This document shows, piece by piece, positions 30,201 through 42,822 of a stretch of DNA of 64,000 bases. Within the stretch, counting starts at the first letter, position 1. Each line of letters begins with the position of its first letter. The translations under genes were made by a program, and so were the position numbers. A model generated the notes under the pieces. It had not been told where the DNA came from and searched no databases. It worked only from the letters and a program-made list of their open reading frames with translations. Source of the DNA: Sabethes cyaneus (taxonomy: Eukaryota > Arthropoda > Insecta > Diptera > Culicidae); assembly GCF_943734655.1 (NCBI RefSeq), contig NC_071355.1, positions 235,938,027 through 236,002,026 of the forward strand. Direction: 5' to 3'.

Positions 30201-33200
30201 CAAGATTCGGGTTCAACTAGTTATCGTATAAATGGTAACATTTCGGCAACAACTACATATTTCACTCTATTAGATCATGCATCAAATTTTTGAATGACAC
30301 AAACAAGTCTTGTGTCAAAATTAAAAATGTGATTTTGTATTTATAGACTTCCGAAAAAGGTAATTTCTAAGCTTACCAAGATAAGTGACAATAACAAAGT
30401 CACCCAAGCCATTGAAAAAATTCTGAATTATTTTTCATGTCATTTCAAAGATGAAAGTCACTTGAACAAGCTTTCCGAACACAGCAACTTTCTAAATAGT
30501 CCGCAGCACAAGATACAGCCTATAGAAGGGAATCGTGGAAATCCTAAGCTACCACACTGCCTGCCATCCAAAATGCAGTACTGAACAACTTTGCCGAAGA
30601 TGCCATGCTTTTATAATACGATCAGAAGCATGACCCATATGCTGCATAGACTGCACTAAGGACGTTCGATCAGCTGAATGAAATCGTTCGAGACTTAGCT
30701 TAGCTTAGGCAGACTGCCCGTAGTTGTATTCCGTGGCCGAACTAGTACGATTGCACAAAGAAGCTATTGAAGGATGTCTGAGAGGACTGATCATGGGGTG
30801 AATCAACGCCTTGTTTGTGATATACTTTACGGCAAACAAAATACACAGGGAAATATGAAAACGGTTGCAAAAAGATATGTATTTATGCCGATCGTTCAGA
30901 ATGTTTTTAAGGTGCTTTTATGATGTTAAATACGACATCAATTTTTATTCAAGTATTAAAAACTGGTGCCCGAAATATTATTTTTTCGGACATAATTCAG
31001 GAACAAGCAATATCGCGTCGTTAAATTTTCACCGTTTAAAGATTGAAAATCATTTGCAAATTTGCAATACAATTTGTATTATAATTTTGAAAAATTATAA
31101 TAAACCGCTATTGGAATTACTCCACCATTCAATCAATCATCAATCAATGGTAAGTCAATGGCATCAGTAAAGTTGGTGAACTTTAATGTTTTGGTACAAT
31201 TATCCTGATTTTGCTAGCCTGATTTGGTTGAAATGCGGAGCGTCCAATACAGTGCGCCTCCATCGAAACATGCCAAAAGCGGACGGATGGTGATTTACTT
31301 CCTCCAGTAATTTATCAACAGTTATAAACAGTTTTGTCACTTGTGTATTGCCAAATTCACTTGACTTAAAATCATGTCTGAAATTTGAATTTCGAAATAA
31401 GTTTATAGAAATAAATTTAAGTATTCATTGATTCCAACTTTGTTCAAATGACCGAAAAAATGTTCGATTTTGCCAGCTAAATAAAGTCAATGGTTCAGTG
31501 AATATTGACGAATCAAAAACTGTAATAAAATTTTGCATGCATAAAACAAAAGCATACCATAAATTAGTATTCAATATTACACAGCTTTCAAATGGCTTTC
31601 ACAGATTCTTTCCACGACTGCATGTTTAATACCAAACAATCACGCGCTTGATTAAGCGACCCCTTTTTTTATTCAATTGTAAATTTATTCCGACTTTGAA
31701 ATATCGTTTCCATTCTTTCTATGTACCATGCATGATCGAGAGATAACATGTACAAAAAAAAAAAGAAAATTGAAATTGAGTTAGTCATTCTAGCTTCGTT
31801 TGTTTTGCTTTGTTCTGTTTTGGATAGCTCGGAATGTTGTGCATCGCAATAACGTTCAATATGGCATAATTTAGAGTAACAATAACGTATTGCTGGGGAA
31901 AATATTTTACAAGCATACTGCAGTTATGATCCTTTTTTTTAACAGAATAATATTTTTTAGTTGTATATCCAGTTTAGAAATTTCGCTACACATTCTCAAA
32001 AGTTAGTTTGTTTGTTTTTTTCCACCATAAAAATATTCAAGCGCCCGTCATCCTGGCACCCTCCAACTCAACCGTGCTGAACGGTAATCCTACTGCTATT
32101 CGAAATAATTCGTTCATTTCCATAATTACCTTCTCGTGTAGCAAATTGAGCAGACAAATTGTTTCTGAAACGTCTCGCAAGCGATTATCTTTGCAACTTT
32201 TTGTCACCACACCACCATTCCCGCGTCATCATTTCATCTTCTGAGCATTACCTCAGCTCAAACTACAACACAGCAGCGCCGCAGTTCAGCGAGTCTTTCG
32301 TTTTGTACAAACATGCAATGAAAGCTAAGCTTCGCACTTTTGCCGCCACTTGAGTAACAACTTCTCGCTTTCTTTTTTTCTTTCTGCCCTCGTGTCTGCT
32401 GCCACCGCCGCCGCCCTTCACTGACAGGCCATTCAGTTACGCAGCCATGATAATCCTTCACTAAACCGGGTGTCTCTGTGCCACCGTGTAGTGTGTCTTA
32501 AGGGCAGGTCACGACGCGACGCACGGATTTCACACAATACCGAGACCGAGACTGAGACCGAGATCAACGGGGGAGATCAAAGGAAAAGCCTAGCCTTTCG
32601 CGTGTGCTTACCATGTATTCTCCCTACACTTTAGCTTTTCATTTGGCGCCCATCCTTAATTCGCTGACGAGACGAATTTTCTTGCGGGGAAAAAAAGTTC
32701 CCTTTCACTACGATAACATTTACTCAGATCTCCCTGTGCTCGGAGTCGGAGAAAGTGACGGTATTTCTTTGTTACTTTCTTCCAGAACTGCCGATGACAG
32801 ACGACGCGGCGAGGGTGTTCCGGAGTGGCATCCGCGACCGAAACTCTCAACTGTTATCGCGAACCGATGGAACAGAGTGGAAAAATTCACGATACAACTG
32901 ACAGCCGTCCGCATTCGACAAGACCCAGCGTAACACTGACTGACTGTCGACGCTGGAAGGAGTCCTTCCTGTTTCCTTTGCCTGCCAGCAGTGTTCGTTC
33001 GGCCGACGTCGACGACGGCGATGACGAAGACACACGAGTTTGTGAAAAGCGTTCGTTCGGTGGAAATGATAAAGGTTAAACACGAGAACCGTTATCAATC
33101 CGCCACGTTTCCATGGGGCACGTTTGGAGTGGTGGGGGAGGGGGGATGCCGCGTGAATTTGTAGAAAACTTTTAGCCTTCCGGCTCTGGATGTGATTGAT

Positions 33201-33689
33201 GGAATTGTGAATTGAGACGAAATCAATCATAGGCAGAAATAATGTGTGTTCGATGCGAGCGGGCGGGCTGGCTGGCGGTTGGTAACCGAACCGAACCGAT
33301 ACAGTAACAATAAGCGAGCGGCACGCGGTGCGGCCACGTTGAAGGTGGATTGTGTAGATTGAATTAATTATGCCAGCCTGTCAAAGTTTGGTGTTCGCGT
33401 GCGAATGCTAGAAGTTTTAAAGCTGACGGAGGATTGATGCGAATGGTGGCGTGCTCAGATATAAACAGGAGGTGGGGCATCGACCTTTCAAAAGGATGCT
33501 TGGCCTGGAAAAGACAAGTAATCGAAAGATGGCGGAAGTATTTTTTACGTAATTAATTTATTTTTTTTTTGCAAAAATACCAGCCGATCAGGTTACTGCA
33601 ATAATTTAGTTCGCTCAAATCGTCCGAACCTGATTTAGATTACTATACGTTGAATCAAATTTATGGTAGGAGCTAATTCCATTTGTTGC
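30201..33689. other. Intergenic, no gene recognised
   Basis: AT-rich unique DNA to about 32000, then a stretch (32000-33400) with higher GC, CpG-containing blocks and overlapping open frames on both strands. This could be a promoter or 5' region of a gene whose exons lie elsewhere, but no protein domain or convincing splice pattern is visible. 33540-33690 is AT-rich again up to the retrotransposon 3' end. Confidence 0.4.
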
Positions 33690-35530
33690 TATGAGACTTC
33701 TTCTTCTTCAGCATTGAGCCGGGGTAGTTCGTGCTGTTTCAAGCACTCGTCTCTATTCAACTCGGTCTTGGGCCACTCGTCGCCAATTTCCTAGTCGTCT
33801 CAGAAGTCGCAAATCACTTTCGACCTGATCGAGCCATCATGCACGTGGGCCCCCCTATTCCTGGTGTCGGTGGGGTTGTTGAAGAGGACTATTTTCGTCG
33901 CGCTGTCGTCCGGCATCCTTACGACGTGTCCGGCCCACCGTAGCCTGCTAGCTTTCGCTAGATGTACGTTGGGAGTCTCCCCAAACAGTGCCTGTAGCTC
34001 GTGATTCAAACGCCGCCGCCACTCTCCGCTTTCAGTTTGTACTCCGCTAAATATCGTCCGCAGCACTTTCCGCTCGAACACGGCAATGGCGCGTATGTCC
34101 TCCGTGAACAGCGTCACGGTTTCAAGTCCATAAAGAACTACGGGTCTAATAATAGTTTTGTACATTGTTAGCTTCGTGTGGCGGCGTACGCTTCCTGATC
34201 GTAGCGTTTTACGAAGGGCAAAGAAGGCTCGATTTCCCGCTTGGATGCGCCGGTGGATCTCCTTACTAGTGTTGTTGTCCGCGGTCACCAGCGATCCCAA
34301 ATACACGAACTCTGCTACCACTTCTAGTTCGTCGCCGCCAACGATTACCGTCCATGGGAGACGCGCGTTTGTTTCCTTTGAGCCTCTTCCTTCCATGTAT
34401 TTGGTCGTCGACGCATTTATTTTTAGCCTAATTCTCCTAGTCTCCGCTTTCAGTCTGGCGTCGATTGCCTCCGCCGTCGCAAAGCTCCTGGCTATGATAT
34501 CGAAGTCATCTGTAAAGCCTAAACCGTCACCTTGTCTTAACCCTCGCCACGTCTCGAAGGGACTCGAGAGTGTCCCAGAGATGCGTACGAAACACATCAC
34601 TCGACCCAATGTAGCTCTGATCAGTCTCATCAGTTTGTCCGGAAAATTGTGTTCGTGCATTATCTGCCATAGCTTGTCTCGATCGACTGTATCATATGCT
34701 GCTTTGAAATCAATAAAGATGTGATGCGTGGGCACGTTGTATTCCCGACATTTCTGCAAGATCTGTCGGATAGTAAAAATTTGGTCCGTAGTTGCGCGAG
34801 CCCCCATGAAACCCGCCTGATAATTCCCTACGAAACCTTGTGCCATCAGTGACAACCAGCATAACAGGATCTGGGAGAGTACCTTGTAGGCGGCGTTTAC
34901 CAGCGTAATACCACGATAGTTGCAGCAGTCTAGCCGATCACCCTTTTTGTAGATAGGACAAACCACTCCTTCCATCCATTCCTCCAGTAGCTTTTCCTCC
35001 TCCCAAATCCGCGAAATAGTGCTTCTCCGCCATGTTTATAAAGCTCTGCCGGTAGGCGGTCCTTCCCAACGGTTTTATTGGTCTTCAGCAGCCCGATTTC
35101 TCGTTTGACTTCTTGGAGATCAGGTTCTTGGACATTACTATCTTCCATGGGCGCTCCTAGGGTTATTTCCGTTCCGCCTCCTTCTACGACTTCGCCATTG
35201 AGGTATTCATCGAAAAACTGCTTCCATCTGTCGTCCACCTCGCGCTCGTTTGTGATTAGATTCCCTCCCTCGTCCCTACACAGGTCAGGTTTCGGTGTGT
35301 AGCCCTTCCGAGTTTGGTTCACCTTCTCATTAAACTTGCGCGTGTCGTTAGTTCGGAATAGTTGTCCTAATTCTTCATGATCTCTGTCCTCCTTTTGGCG
35401 CTTTTTCCTCCTCTGGATCGTGGTCAACTGGTTCCTAGCTCGTCGGTATTTGACCAGGTTCTCTCTAGTGGCATTACTCAGATAATTTTTCCAAGCAGTT
35501 TTTACCCCTCCACCACTTGTTGGCATTCCT
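33690..35530 (-). pseudogene. RTE-type retrotransposon: reverse transcriptase and 3' part (minus-strand element, broken)
   Basis: This is the downstream half of a non-LTR retrotransposon whose 5' half lies at 38803-39350. From 35526 the frame reads the linker, KYRRARNQL to NERE and WKQFFDEYLNGE, then KTNKTVGKDRLPAEL. A frameshift near 35000 leads to the reverse transcriptase: CPIYKKGDRLDCCNYRGI, IDFKAAYDTVDRDKLWQIM (first catalytic Asp), LRQGDGL and FTDDFDII (the second catalytic motif, usually FADD). About 35 residues between LRQGDGL and FTDD are missing, a deletion inside the palm. The C-terminal RWAGHVVRMPDD region follows. The 3' end is near 33690. It could not make active enzyme. Confidence 0.85.
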
Positions 35531-35885
35531 CATCAAACCAATCATTTTGTGTACTACGAGGCTCAATACGTAGTTCCGATAGCAGAGCGTATTCTGCCCC
35601 AACCGCGGTGGAGGTTTGAAGCACCTAACTCCTCGGAAGAAGGCAGTGCCTCATTCAGTATTCGCGCATAATTTTTAGGCAGCTTGCGGGTTATCTAGCT
35701 GCGTGATGTTCAGCCGAGGAGGGCGGCTTTGACGTCTCCGGTATACGGCGGACAGCTTGGAGCGCACATGTACTCGAATCAATATCCGCATTCCGTCGGG
35801 AGCGTACGTTCGTGATGTTAGAGAAAAATCGGCCCTCTATGAGACCGTGGTCAATTTGGTTCATTGTACGTTGGTCAGGGGGTAT
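35530..35885 (-). pseudogene. RTE-type retrotransposon: end of endonuclease domain (same minus-strand element)
   Basis: The minus-strand frame ends the apurinic-like endonuclease with RTMNQIDHGLIEGRFFSNI and NVRSRRNADIDS, matching the NQIDH and (S)DH region in the related copies at 46560 and 53430. It is joined upstream to repeat R-A and the inserted plus-strand element, and downstream to the linker and reverse transcriptase. About 390 bp of central endonuclease present in the 53.3-54.1 kb copy is missing here. Confidence 0.75.
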
Positions 35886-36048
35886 GAAATGGACAGAATT
35901 GCCTGGAAGGAGCGTCAAACATAGCTCTGGCTCTCAAGCTCCCACCTAGCGCCTCCACGTAGATCTAAGTCAAATGATGACGGTCGACGGCCGTACTCGG
36001 AAATGCTTCATGTACTTACTGAAGCAGCTAAGCTAGGAGGTGCGAACT
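35880..36048 (-). repeat. Dispersed repeat R-A, copy 2 of 3
   Basis: Same blocks as copies 1 and 3: GGTATGAAATGG at one end, CACCTAGCGCCTCCACGT in the middle, AGCTAAGCTAGGAGGTGCG at the other end. It lies exactly between the broken minus-strand RTE and the 5' edge of the inserted plus-strand RTE. Confidence 0.6.
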
Positions 36049-36049
36049 A

Positions 36050-37275
36050 GAGCGCCTGTTCTCCAGGAGAGGGGCGGCTCACACAGCGTCTGTCTCGAAC
36101 CGGGCGGCTGAGTATGAAATGCTGTATCTCGCAAGCTATACCCAAGATGGCAGACCCATCAGCGGGATGTAGGTAGTATATCGAAAAACCCAATAACCAC
36201 AAACAACGAAGAAAGAAATTCGGAACGGAACAACCGGTATAGGACACGGCAAAGGACATGGAAACGATTAAGGGATAACGAATGGAAAATTGGTACCTGG
36301 AATGTCCAAATTCTCCATGAACCGGCACGGGCTGGCTTGCTTGCTCGAGAGCTGCATCAACTCGGAGTGGCGATCGCTGCTATTCAGGAAGTTTGGCGAC
36401 AAAATCCGGAGAATGGGAGTTCCGTGCAGTAGAACCTATTGCAGGCACTTCTTTCAAGTACCTCATCTGCTACAGTGGCGGCAAAAAAGCAGAACATGGG
36501 GTCGGTTTCGTAGTGTTGGAAAAACAAAAGCAACGAGTTACCCGGTGGAGGCCCGTAGATGACCGTATATGCGTGTTGAGGATTAAGGGCAAATTCTTCA
36601 ACTACAGCCCAATCAACTTATACGGACTGACAAATGATAAATCCGATGATGCAAAGGACAAGCTTTACGACAAACTTGAGAAGACCTATGGAGAGTGCCC
36701 AAAACACGACGTGAAAATCATCATGGGATGCAAATGCGCAAATCGAGAGGGAAGAGTTCTCCCGTCCAGTAATTAGAAGACGCAGCCTTTATCTGTCGAC
36801 CAATGATAACGGTCTGAGGCTCATAAATTTTGCCGCGGCCAGAGGAATGGCCATCTGTAGCACCTACTTTCCCCGTTTGGATATTCGGATCACATCTGGA
36901 GGCTCTAGCTCTTAGATCGATCATGTCTTGGTTGACGGTCGACACTTTTCGGATGTTATCGATGTACGGTCTTTTCGGGGACCGAATATTGACTCTGACC
37001 ACTATGTCGTAGTGAGTAAGATTCGCGCAAGGCTGTCGAACACGGCGAAAGCTCGCGCTGAGAGGACGCTGCATTTCAACATCCAGCGGTTAACGGCAGA
37101 CGGCGTAGAAGTGGAGTACGCCAGGCAGCTTGACCAACGAATCGCAGAACAGCAGGTAGAAGGAGAAGATATAAATGGGCTGTGGAGGAACGTCCATGGT
37201 GCCATCGAAACAGCTGCGAGAGAGGTGGAAGACAGCGTAACAGCGGGTTTGATTTCGAATGCCAGAGAGTGACAG
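36050..37275 (+). pseudogene. RTE-type copy A: 5' region and endonuclease (5'-truncated)
   Basis: From 36060 the sequence matches 45745-46700 of copy B (GGGGCGGC, CTCGC(A/C)AGCTATACCCAAG). The endonuclease starts around 36280 with WKIGTWN-like residues, then VAIAAIQEVW, and continues in shifted frames: DRICVLRIKGKFFNYSPINL near 36570, CPKHDVKIIMG near 36710 (where GDTN is expected, so a catalytic-site residue is altered), then IDHVLVDGRHFSDVIDVRSF and DSDHYVVVSKIRARLS near 37000. Several frameshifts and stops break it. The first roughly 350 bp of 5' leader seen in copy B are absent. Confidence 0.8.
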
Positions 37276-38803
37276 ATAAAAAGAATCAGGCCAGTAGTCG
37301 CATGCTCACTGCGGCAACGCGTCAAAACAGAGAGAGGTACAGAGAGACTAGAGCTGCGGAAAAAAGAATCCATCGTCTAAAGAAACGCGAGTACGAGGAG
37401 CACGACAAAACGGAGATAAATGCGGAGATCAGCAGAGCCACCATCACAGGAGGAGGTTAAAAAGGTAATCAGTGAGCTGAAAAGCGGCAAGGCTGCAGGG
37501 AAGAACGGTATCCCGGCTGAACTTCTAAAAGCGGGGAGCGAGCGGCTGTACGAAGCAATCCACCGGATCATTGTTAGGATCTGGGAGGAAGAACAAATGC
37601 CGGAGGTGTGGTTGGATGGCCTCATTTGCCCAATTTTCAAAAAGGGACATCGACTGGAGTGTAAAAACTATCCATGAATTACATTGCTCAAATCTGCCTA
37701 CAAGGTGCTTTCCCGTATCCTGTTCTGCAGACGGAGACCGTTAGCGGAGTCATCCGTCGGCGAGTACCAAGCTGGTTTTCGCGAGGGTCGCTCCACGACG
37801 GATCAGATGTTTATCCTGCGTCAGTTGCTAGACAAGTTTCGGGAGTACAACTTGCAGACACATCGTCTGTTTGTGGACTTTAAAGCGGCGTACGATTCAG
37901 TTAAACGAAATGAGCTGTGGCAGATAATGCTAGAACATGGTTTTCCGACGAAACTAGTAACGCTGATTCGTGCGACGCTGGACGGATCCAAATCATGCGT
38001 TAGAATAGCGGGTGAGACCTCAGCTGCTTTCGTGACGTTGGATGGATTGAAGCAAGGGGATGCACTCTCTAACCTGCTATTCAACATTGCCTTGGAAGGC
38101 GCATTACGAAGGGCAAACGTGGAAAGGAATGCTTCTTGGTTTTGCGGATGACGTCGATATCATATCATCGGAATCAGCCGTAGAGCAGTGGAAGAGGCCT
38201 TTTAAAAGGGAAGCGGTGAGATTGGGCCTTACCATTAACACCGCCAAAACGAAGTACATGGTTGCTGGTAGAGAACGTGGGAGCCCACGTTGGTGTGGTG
38301 TTGGTGCCACGGTGGAGTTAGATGGGAAACGATATGAAGTAGTGGAGCAATTTAGATACCTTGGTACACTCGTGACATGTGACAACGATGTAAGCCGCGA
38401 AGTGAAACGACAAGTTGCAGCTGCGAATCGGGTTTTCTACGGATTACGTAGCCAGCTGTAGTCCCGTAGTTTGCAAATTCACACAAAACTGGCACTCTAC
38501 AGAACACTAATCCTTCCGGTGACCCTTTACGGACATGAATCATGGACGCTAAAGGATGCTGATCGATGAGTGCTTGGGGTTTTTGAGCGTAAAGTTCTGT
38601 GATCTATACTTGGTGGCAAAATGAAAAATGGAGTGTGGCGAAGACGCATGAATCACGAGCTGTGCCAAGTATATAAATATGCTGATACAGTGAAGGTAGT
38701 GCAATGTGGCAGGCTGCGGCGGGCTGGACACGTGGCCAGAATGCCCGACGAAAGAGTAGCTAAAACTATTTTCAGCAGAGAACCAGGAAGAGACCGATCC
38801 TGC
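37275..38803 (+). pseudogene. RTE-type copy A: reverse transcriptase (3'-truncated)
   Basis: The linker (ERYRETRAAEKRIHRLK) is followed by EEVKKVISELKSGKAAGKNG, LICPIFKKGHRLECKNY, a frameshift, YQAGFREGRSTTDQMF, VDFKAAYDSVKRNELWQIM with the first catalytic Asp, LDGLKQGDALSNLLFNIA, another frameshift near 38130, then LLGFADDVDIIS with both Asp of the FADD motif intact. The C-terminal part shows GRLRRAGHVARMPDERVAKT. Homology to copy B stops near 38803, so the last part and 3' tail are missing. Loss of the 3' end is unusual for a LINE, and here it joins directly to the minus-strand element. Confidence 0.85.
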
Positions 38804-39350
38804 ATTCCGCTATAAAGCCCGTTCCCAGTTCGTTGGTAGTGCCACCGCTCTTGTAAACTTCCGTATCTTCTACTCCTTTGCGACAGATGTCCTGCAGTGC
38901 TAAGAAGCCGAGTTTGTGGGGTTCAAGCTGTTCAATTAGCACCCGCTCGGAACCTGCGAAATTTAGCGATCTGCAGTTCCAAGTACCGACCCTCCATTCG
39001 TCGTCCTTGATCCGTCGCCTAGGTCGAAGCCGACTATTCTGCTCCGAATATGCTTGAATTTTGTAAGTTTTTTTTTCATTTAGCTGTGTAGCCGTACTGG
39101 GGCAACAGTACCGAGTCTCGCGATGGAGCTGCCATCTTATAGTGTCGAGACTCACTATACCTCCTTCCCGGTTAGTATACGACCTATGTTTCCACTGGGG
39201 TTGGTTACTCGATCTCCGCTAAGGCTGCTCGTATTCCGCCTGGTACCACGAAGAGGTCGGGATCGGAGCTGCTGGATAAGAGGCTAACGACCACTATGGG
39301 GTCTATATTCCGCATTATCCAGCCATTTACCAGGTGAGACTACATGGACT
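38803..39350 (-). pseudogene. RTE-type retrotransposon: 5' leader and start of endonuclease (minus-strand element)
   Basis: From 39350 downward there is a leader whose sequence is about three-quarters identical to the leader of copy B (reverse complement of 45400-45600; shared CTGGATAAGAGGCTAA and TGGGGTTGGTTA). The endonuclease then starts near 39000 with WRVGTWNCRSLNF, EQLEPHKLGFLALQDICRKG and GGTTNELGTGFIA. It stops there, joined to the 3' edge of copy A. The continuation is at 35885 and below, so copy A and repeat R-A lie inside this element. Confidence 0.85.
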
Positions 39351-39479
39351 TCTCTATTAATTAAAAACATAATAGTTACAAACTACGGACTTCCAAGTTC
39401 CAACATGAAAATTTGTTTACATTGCATTTGGTAGAGAAGGTAAGAAACGTAGCCCAGCTTAGATCCACCCGTAGATTTC

Positions 39480-40340
39480 AAAAGGGATTTGAAAATAAAC
39501 ATAAATTTAGACATGAGGTAGGGTTAGAATTTGGATTTGAATTTCAATTAATACTTGAATACATTTTTAATTTGCAGATTTATTTAAAATTGGAGTTAAA
39601 ATTGAACTGAAAATTTTGAAGTCCACTGCAACTGAAATTAGACTACAAAATTTTATTTTGAAATTAGACTTTAAAATGAAAATAAAACAAAGTTGAAATT
39701 GGACTCGATATAGAACTTAAATTAGGCTTGAAATTACTATTGAACATTGACTTGACTTGAAAACGAACTTAAAATATCAATTAGCTAACGTCCTCTGCAT
39801 CTTGCTAGTTCCTGTCGACACTCTACAGCTATTTGAATAGAATACCTGGATAAGTTGTATATTATACGTATACGTTGTATACCGAAGAATTTAAACTTAC
39901 CTTAGTTTTGCTAGAGATTCCGATAGCCAGCAAGCTTTTGATGTATACATACGTTTTTTTTGACGTAGGTCTACGTCTTTGTTTACTATACTGGAACTGG
40001 GTAGCACTTTGTGATAACGAAAATAGAAGTGTAACGTTTGAATGAAAGATTTCAAATGCTAATAACTACTAAACTACTGAACGAAACTGAACATTTTACA
40101 TGTCGTTGGATAGATAAAATGACCAGCAAATTTTTAAAGGGGGTAAGAGAGCAATTTTATGGAAGGCATAAAAAGGGGGGCTCCCATCCAAATTGGATTG
40201 AAAATTGGACTTAACATCAAAGGTGAAATTAAAATTATATTATGCTTGATATTGACTCAAGATGGTCAAGATGAGACTTTAAATTACTTGAAATTGGTCC
40301 TAAAATGGGAGCAGGGTTTTAATTTAATTTAGTCCAAAAA
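39480..40340 (-). repeat. Degenerate AATTTCAAGTC-type repeat, inverted block, with a dispersed-repeat insert
   Basis: GAAATTAGACT, AAATTGGACT and TTGAAATT motifs recur every 12-18 bases at 39480-39780 and 40190-40340. Between them, 39955-40190 holds the dispersed repeat starting TTTTGACGTAGGTCTACGTC, which also occurs at 42876. Confidence 0.55.
39955..40190 (+). repeat. Dispersed repeat (TTTGACGTAG head), copy 1
   Basis: TTTGACGTAGGTCTACGTC, GGTAGCACTTTGTGA, GTAACGTTTGAATGAAAGAT and the final GGGGGGCTCCCAT are shared in order with 42876-43050. The later part of that family is reverse-complementary to the repeat at 6972-7935. Confidence 0.6.
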
Positions 40341-42244
40341 GTCATATTGGAGTTGTAGTTATCTGAGGATAGAAAACATACGTTAAAGTATACGAAAAGT
40401 CTATAAATTGCAATCAGATTGGCATCAATAAAAAAATCACAGTTTACGATTCAGCTACTCACACCATTTGAAAGAATTCGCTCAAATTATAAATACGTCC
40501 AAACAAAGCCTTTCTCCGGAACAAATGTATGTCGGAACAATGCGAAAATCGCTCGGCGTGAAAAGCTAATGTAGTACTTAATTCCAATTTCAGTATTTAT
40601 GGTGATTACATTGCCTGAAACAATTTTTTTTCCAACCAGCACTCAAAGCACTTTGAAGAACATTCGCACAAAACTTTGGGGTTTTGGTACGGAAAACGAC
40701 GACGTGATTATCACGTTAAATGCCTCCCAGCAGCACTGTGCCAGCGAGAGGCGGTAACGAGAAAAGCCACTCCACCGACCGCACCAACCGACCGACCGAC
40801 CGACCGACCGGAGTAGTAGGTATTATTTTTTCATGTCCTCTCGAACCCGTTATCGCGCCCCATTCACGTATCAAATCAAATGGAAATTATTCTATTTCGC
40901 TTTATCGCTTTCATTTTCCGTTCCACCATCAGTTCCAGGTAGCGTACGGTCGGATTCGACGGAATCCGGCATACCATGCTAGGACCATATTTGTCAGAAT
41001 CGGTAACGACCGACGCGACGGGAAAAAGCAACAGCAGCAGGAGCGATACTCTATGATCAAAGCAACATTCACCTCCGACGGAAAGTAGCTTTGCGACATG
41101 TGTATCAATATACCCAATAGTCTGGGTTAGGTTGTTAATTCGACCGGTGGACCTGGACACACAGCTTCACGTATAATCCATTTCGATACGGGCTTATCGT
41201 GTAGGCGTCCGCTTCCCTGATGGCCGCGCCATTTGATACAAGTCAACCGATTAATTGACTTTTTCTTCTCGTTAGCCAAAGGGAATCATTATATGTACCT
41301 TGGGATGAAAGGATTTTTGTTTTTTTTTGGTTTTCCAACATTTTCACAGTTTCGCTTAATGATGATGTTTTTATGAAGAAACCATTTGGCAATCCAGAGC
41401 GTTCTAACGATCGGGAGTCTGGGAAAATTCCCAAAGGATTATTGCTTAGCCCACCAGTCAGTGTCCAAGCTCAGTTTTTGGCGTAATGTATTGTAAAAGT
41501 TTTGGTTTTGGACATTTCACTGAGCCAGATTTTTAATTGTTGGTAAAAATGCCCGTAGAAGATTCTTAATGATTTACTTCGTATAGTCATATAACAGCTA
41601 AATAAATTTTAGTGACCATCGAATAGCGCAATTACATTCAATAGACAATTATCCTTAAAATGTAAAAAAGTTACTTGCTAATTAAACCTTATCCACTTAA
41701 CACATAATAGCGGAGTACTTTACCGTGCTGATTTCCACTATGCATTCGGGAAAGCTGATCTCTTTGCAGAAAAGTGCAGCAAAATTGATGCTAGGTACTT
41801 ACAGTTATCATCGAAGCGGAAAGCACGTAAAGCGTAGTACAAGGAAAAGTCACTCCTTAATTCCTTTAATTACTGTTGATTACTGTGGCTTGAAAAGAGA
41901 GATAAAAAAAAAACGAATTGTCAGTTAGGTGCTGCATCCGACCTGATTTCATTTCGATTGTAGATGAGCCTCCCCCTCCCCTATGAACCTGCAGATATCG
42001 ATAATGACGATTATTGAGGAGTCACTTTGCCACTTTCTCATCCGAACCTTATCTTTTACCGTTTCAATGTTGAAGTAGAAGGTAATTACTGAAACTAATT
42101 TTCTTCAAATTGAGATTGAAGTTGGAATCGGGACGCCCACGGCAGTAGCTCTTTGGTATTGACAGGGGGTCACAAAATGATTAAGTTAGGCAAAATTTTG
42201 ATAAAAATAAAAAGTCCGTTACTTTTTTAATAAAAGTAAAGATG
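40341..42244. other. Intergenic with a small ACCG microsatellite
   Basis: An (ACCG)n tract of about eight units lies at 40782-40812. The stretch 40700-41100 is less AT-rich, with overlapping open frames but no recognised protein domain. 41110-42240 is AT-rich and featureless. Confidence 0.4.
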
Positions 42245-42720
42245 TTAAACCCAAATTCAAGATCATTTTCAAATTCCATTTCAAGTTTAGTTTAAAGTGT
42301 AATTTAATGTCCATTTTAGAGTAATACTTTCAATATAAATTATCCAAATTAAATGCCTAATGTCAAATCCAATTTAAGTCCAATTTTAATCATGATTTTA
42401 AGAGATAAGGAGTGTTAAACGAATAGAGGACTGGAGGGATCGAAAACGATCGCCCGGTATTTTTACAAGTAAGCAAATTGATTGCGTAAAAATATGTAGA
42501 TCTAGTTTAAATCCTAATCCACCTTCAGTTTTAAACCCGGTTTTTAGCATAATTTGAAAATTGATTTTAAGCCCATTTTAAACTACAATTATAAGTTCAG
42601 TTTCATGTTCGATTTTAATGTCAATTACCAATCTTATTTTGTGTCTAACTCAAAGTCCAGTTTCAAATAAAGTTTAAAATTATATTTGAAGTTTGATTTC
42701 ATACCTAATTTCAAGTAAAC
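42245..42720 (+). repeat. Degenerate AATTTCAAGTC-type repeat, forward block
   Basis: Motifs TTTCAAGTTTAGTTT, CCAATTTAAGTCCAATTT and TTTAAACTACAATT recur irregularly. It has the same orientation as 4075-4390 and is inverted relative to 39480-40340. Confidence 0.55.
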
Positions 42721-42822
42721 TTTCTTAACAGGATTAATATTAATAATTGTCAGTAAAGTAATTGGTCGCAAAAATATGATGCTCGCATAAATTTTAATTT
42801 AGAGTGTATTTCGTGCAAGTTA

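Noticed and set aside
32604..33230. CpG-containing overlapping frames as coding exons
   Set aside because: Frames on both strands, no domain; more likely regulatory or ordinary GC-richer DNA.
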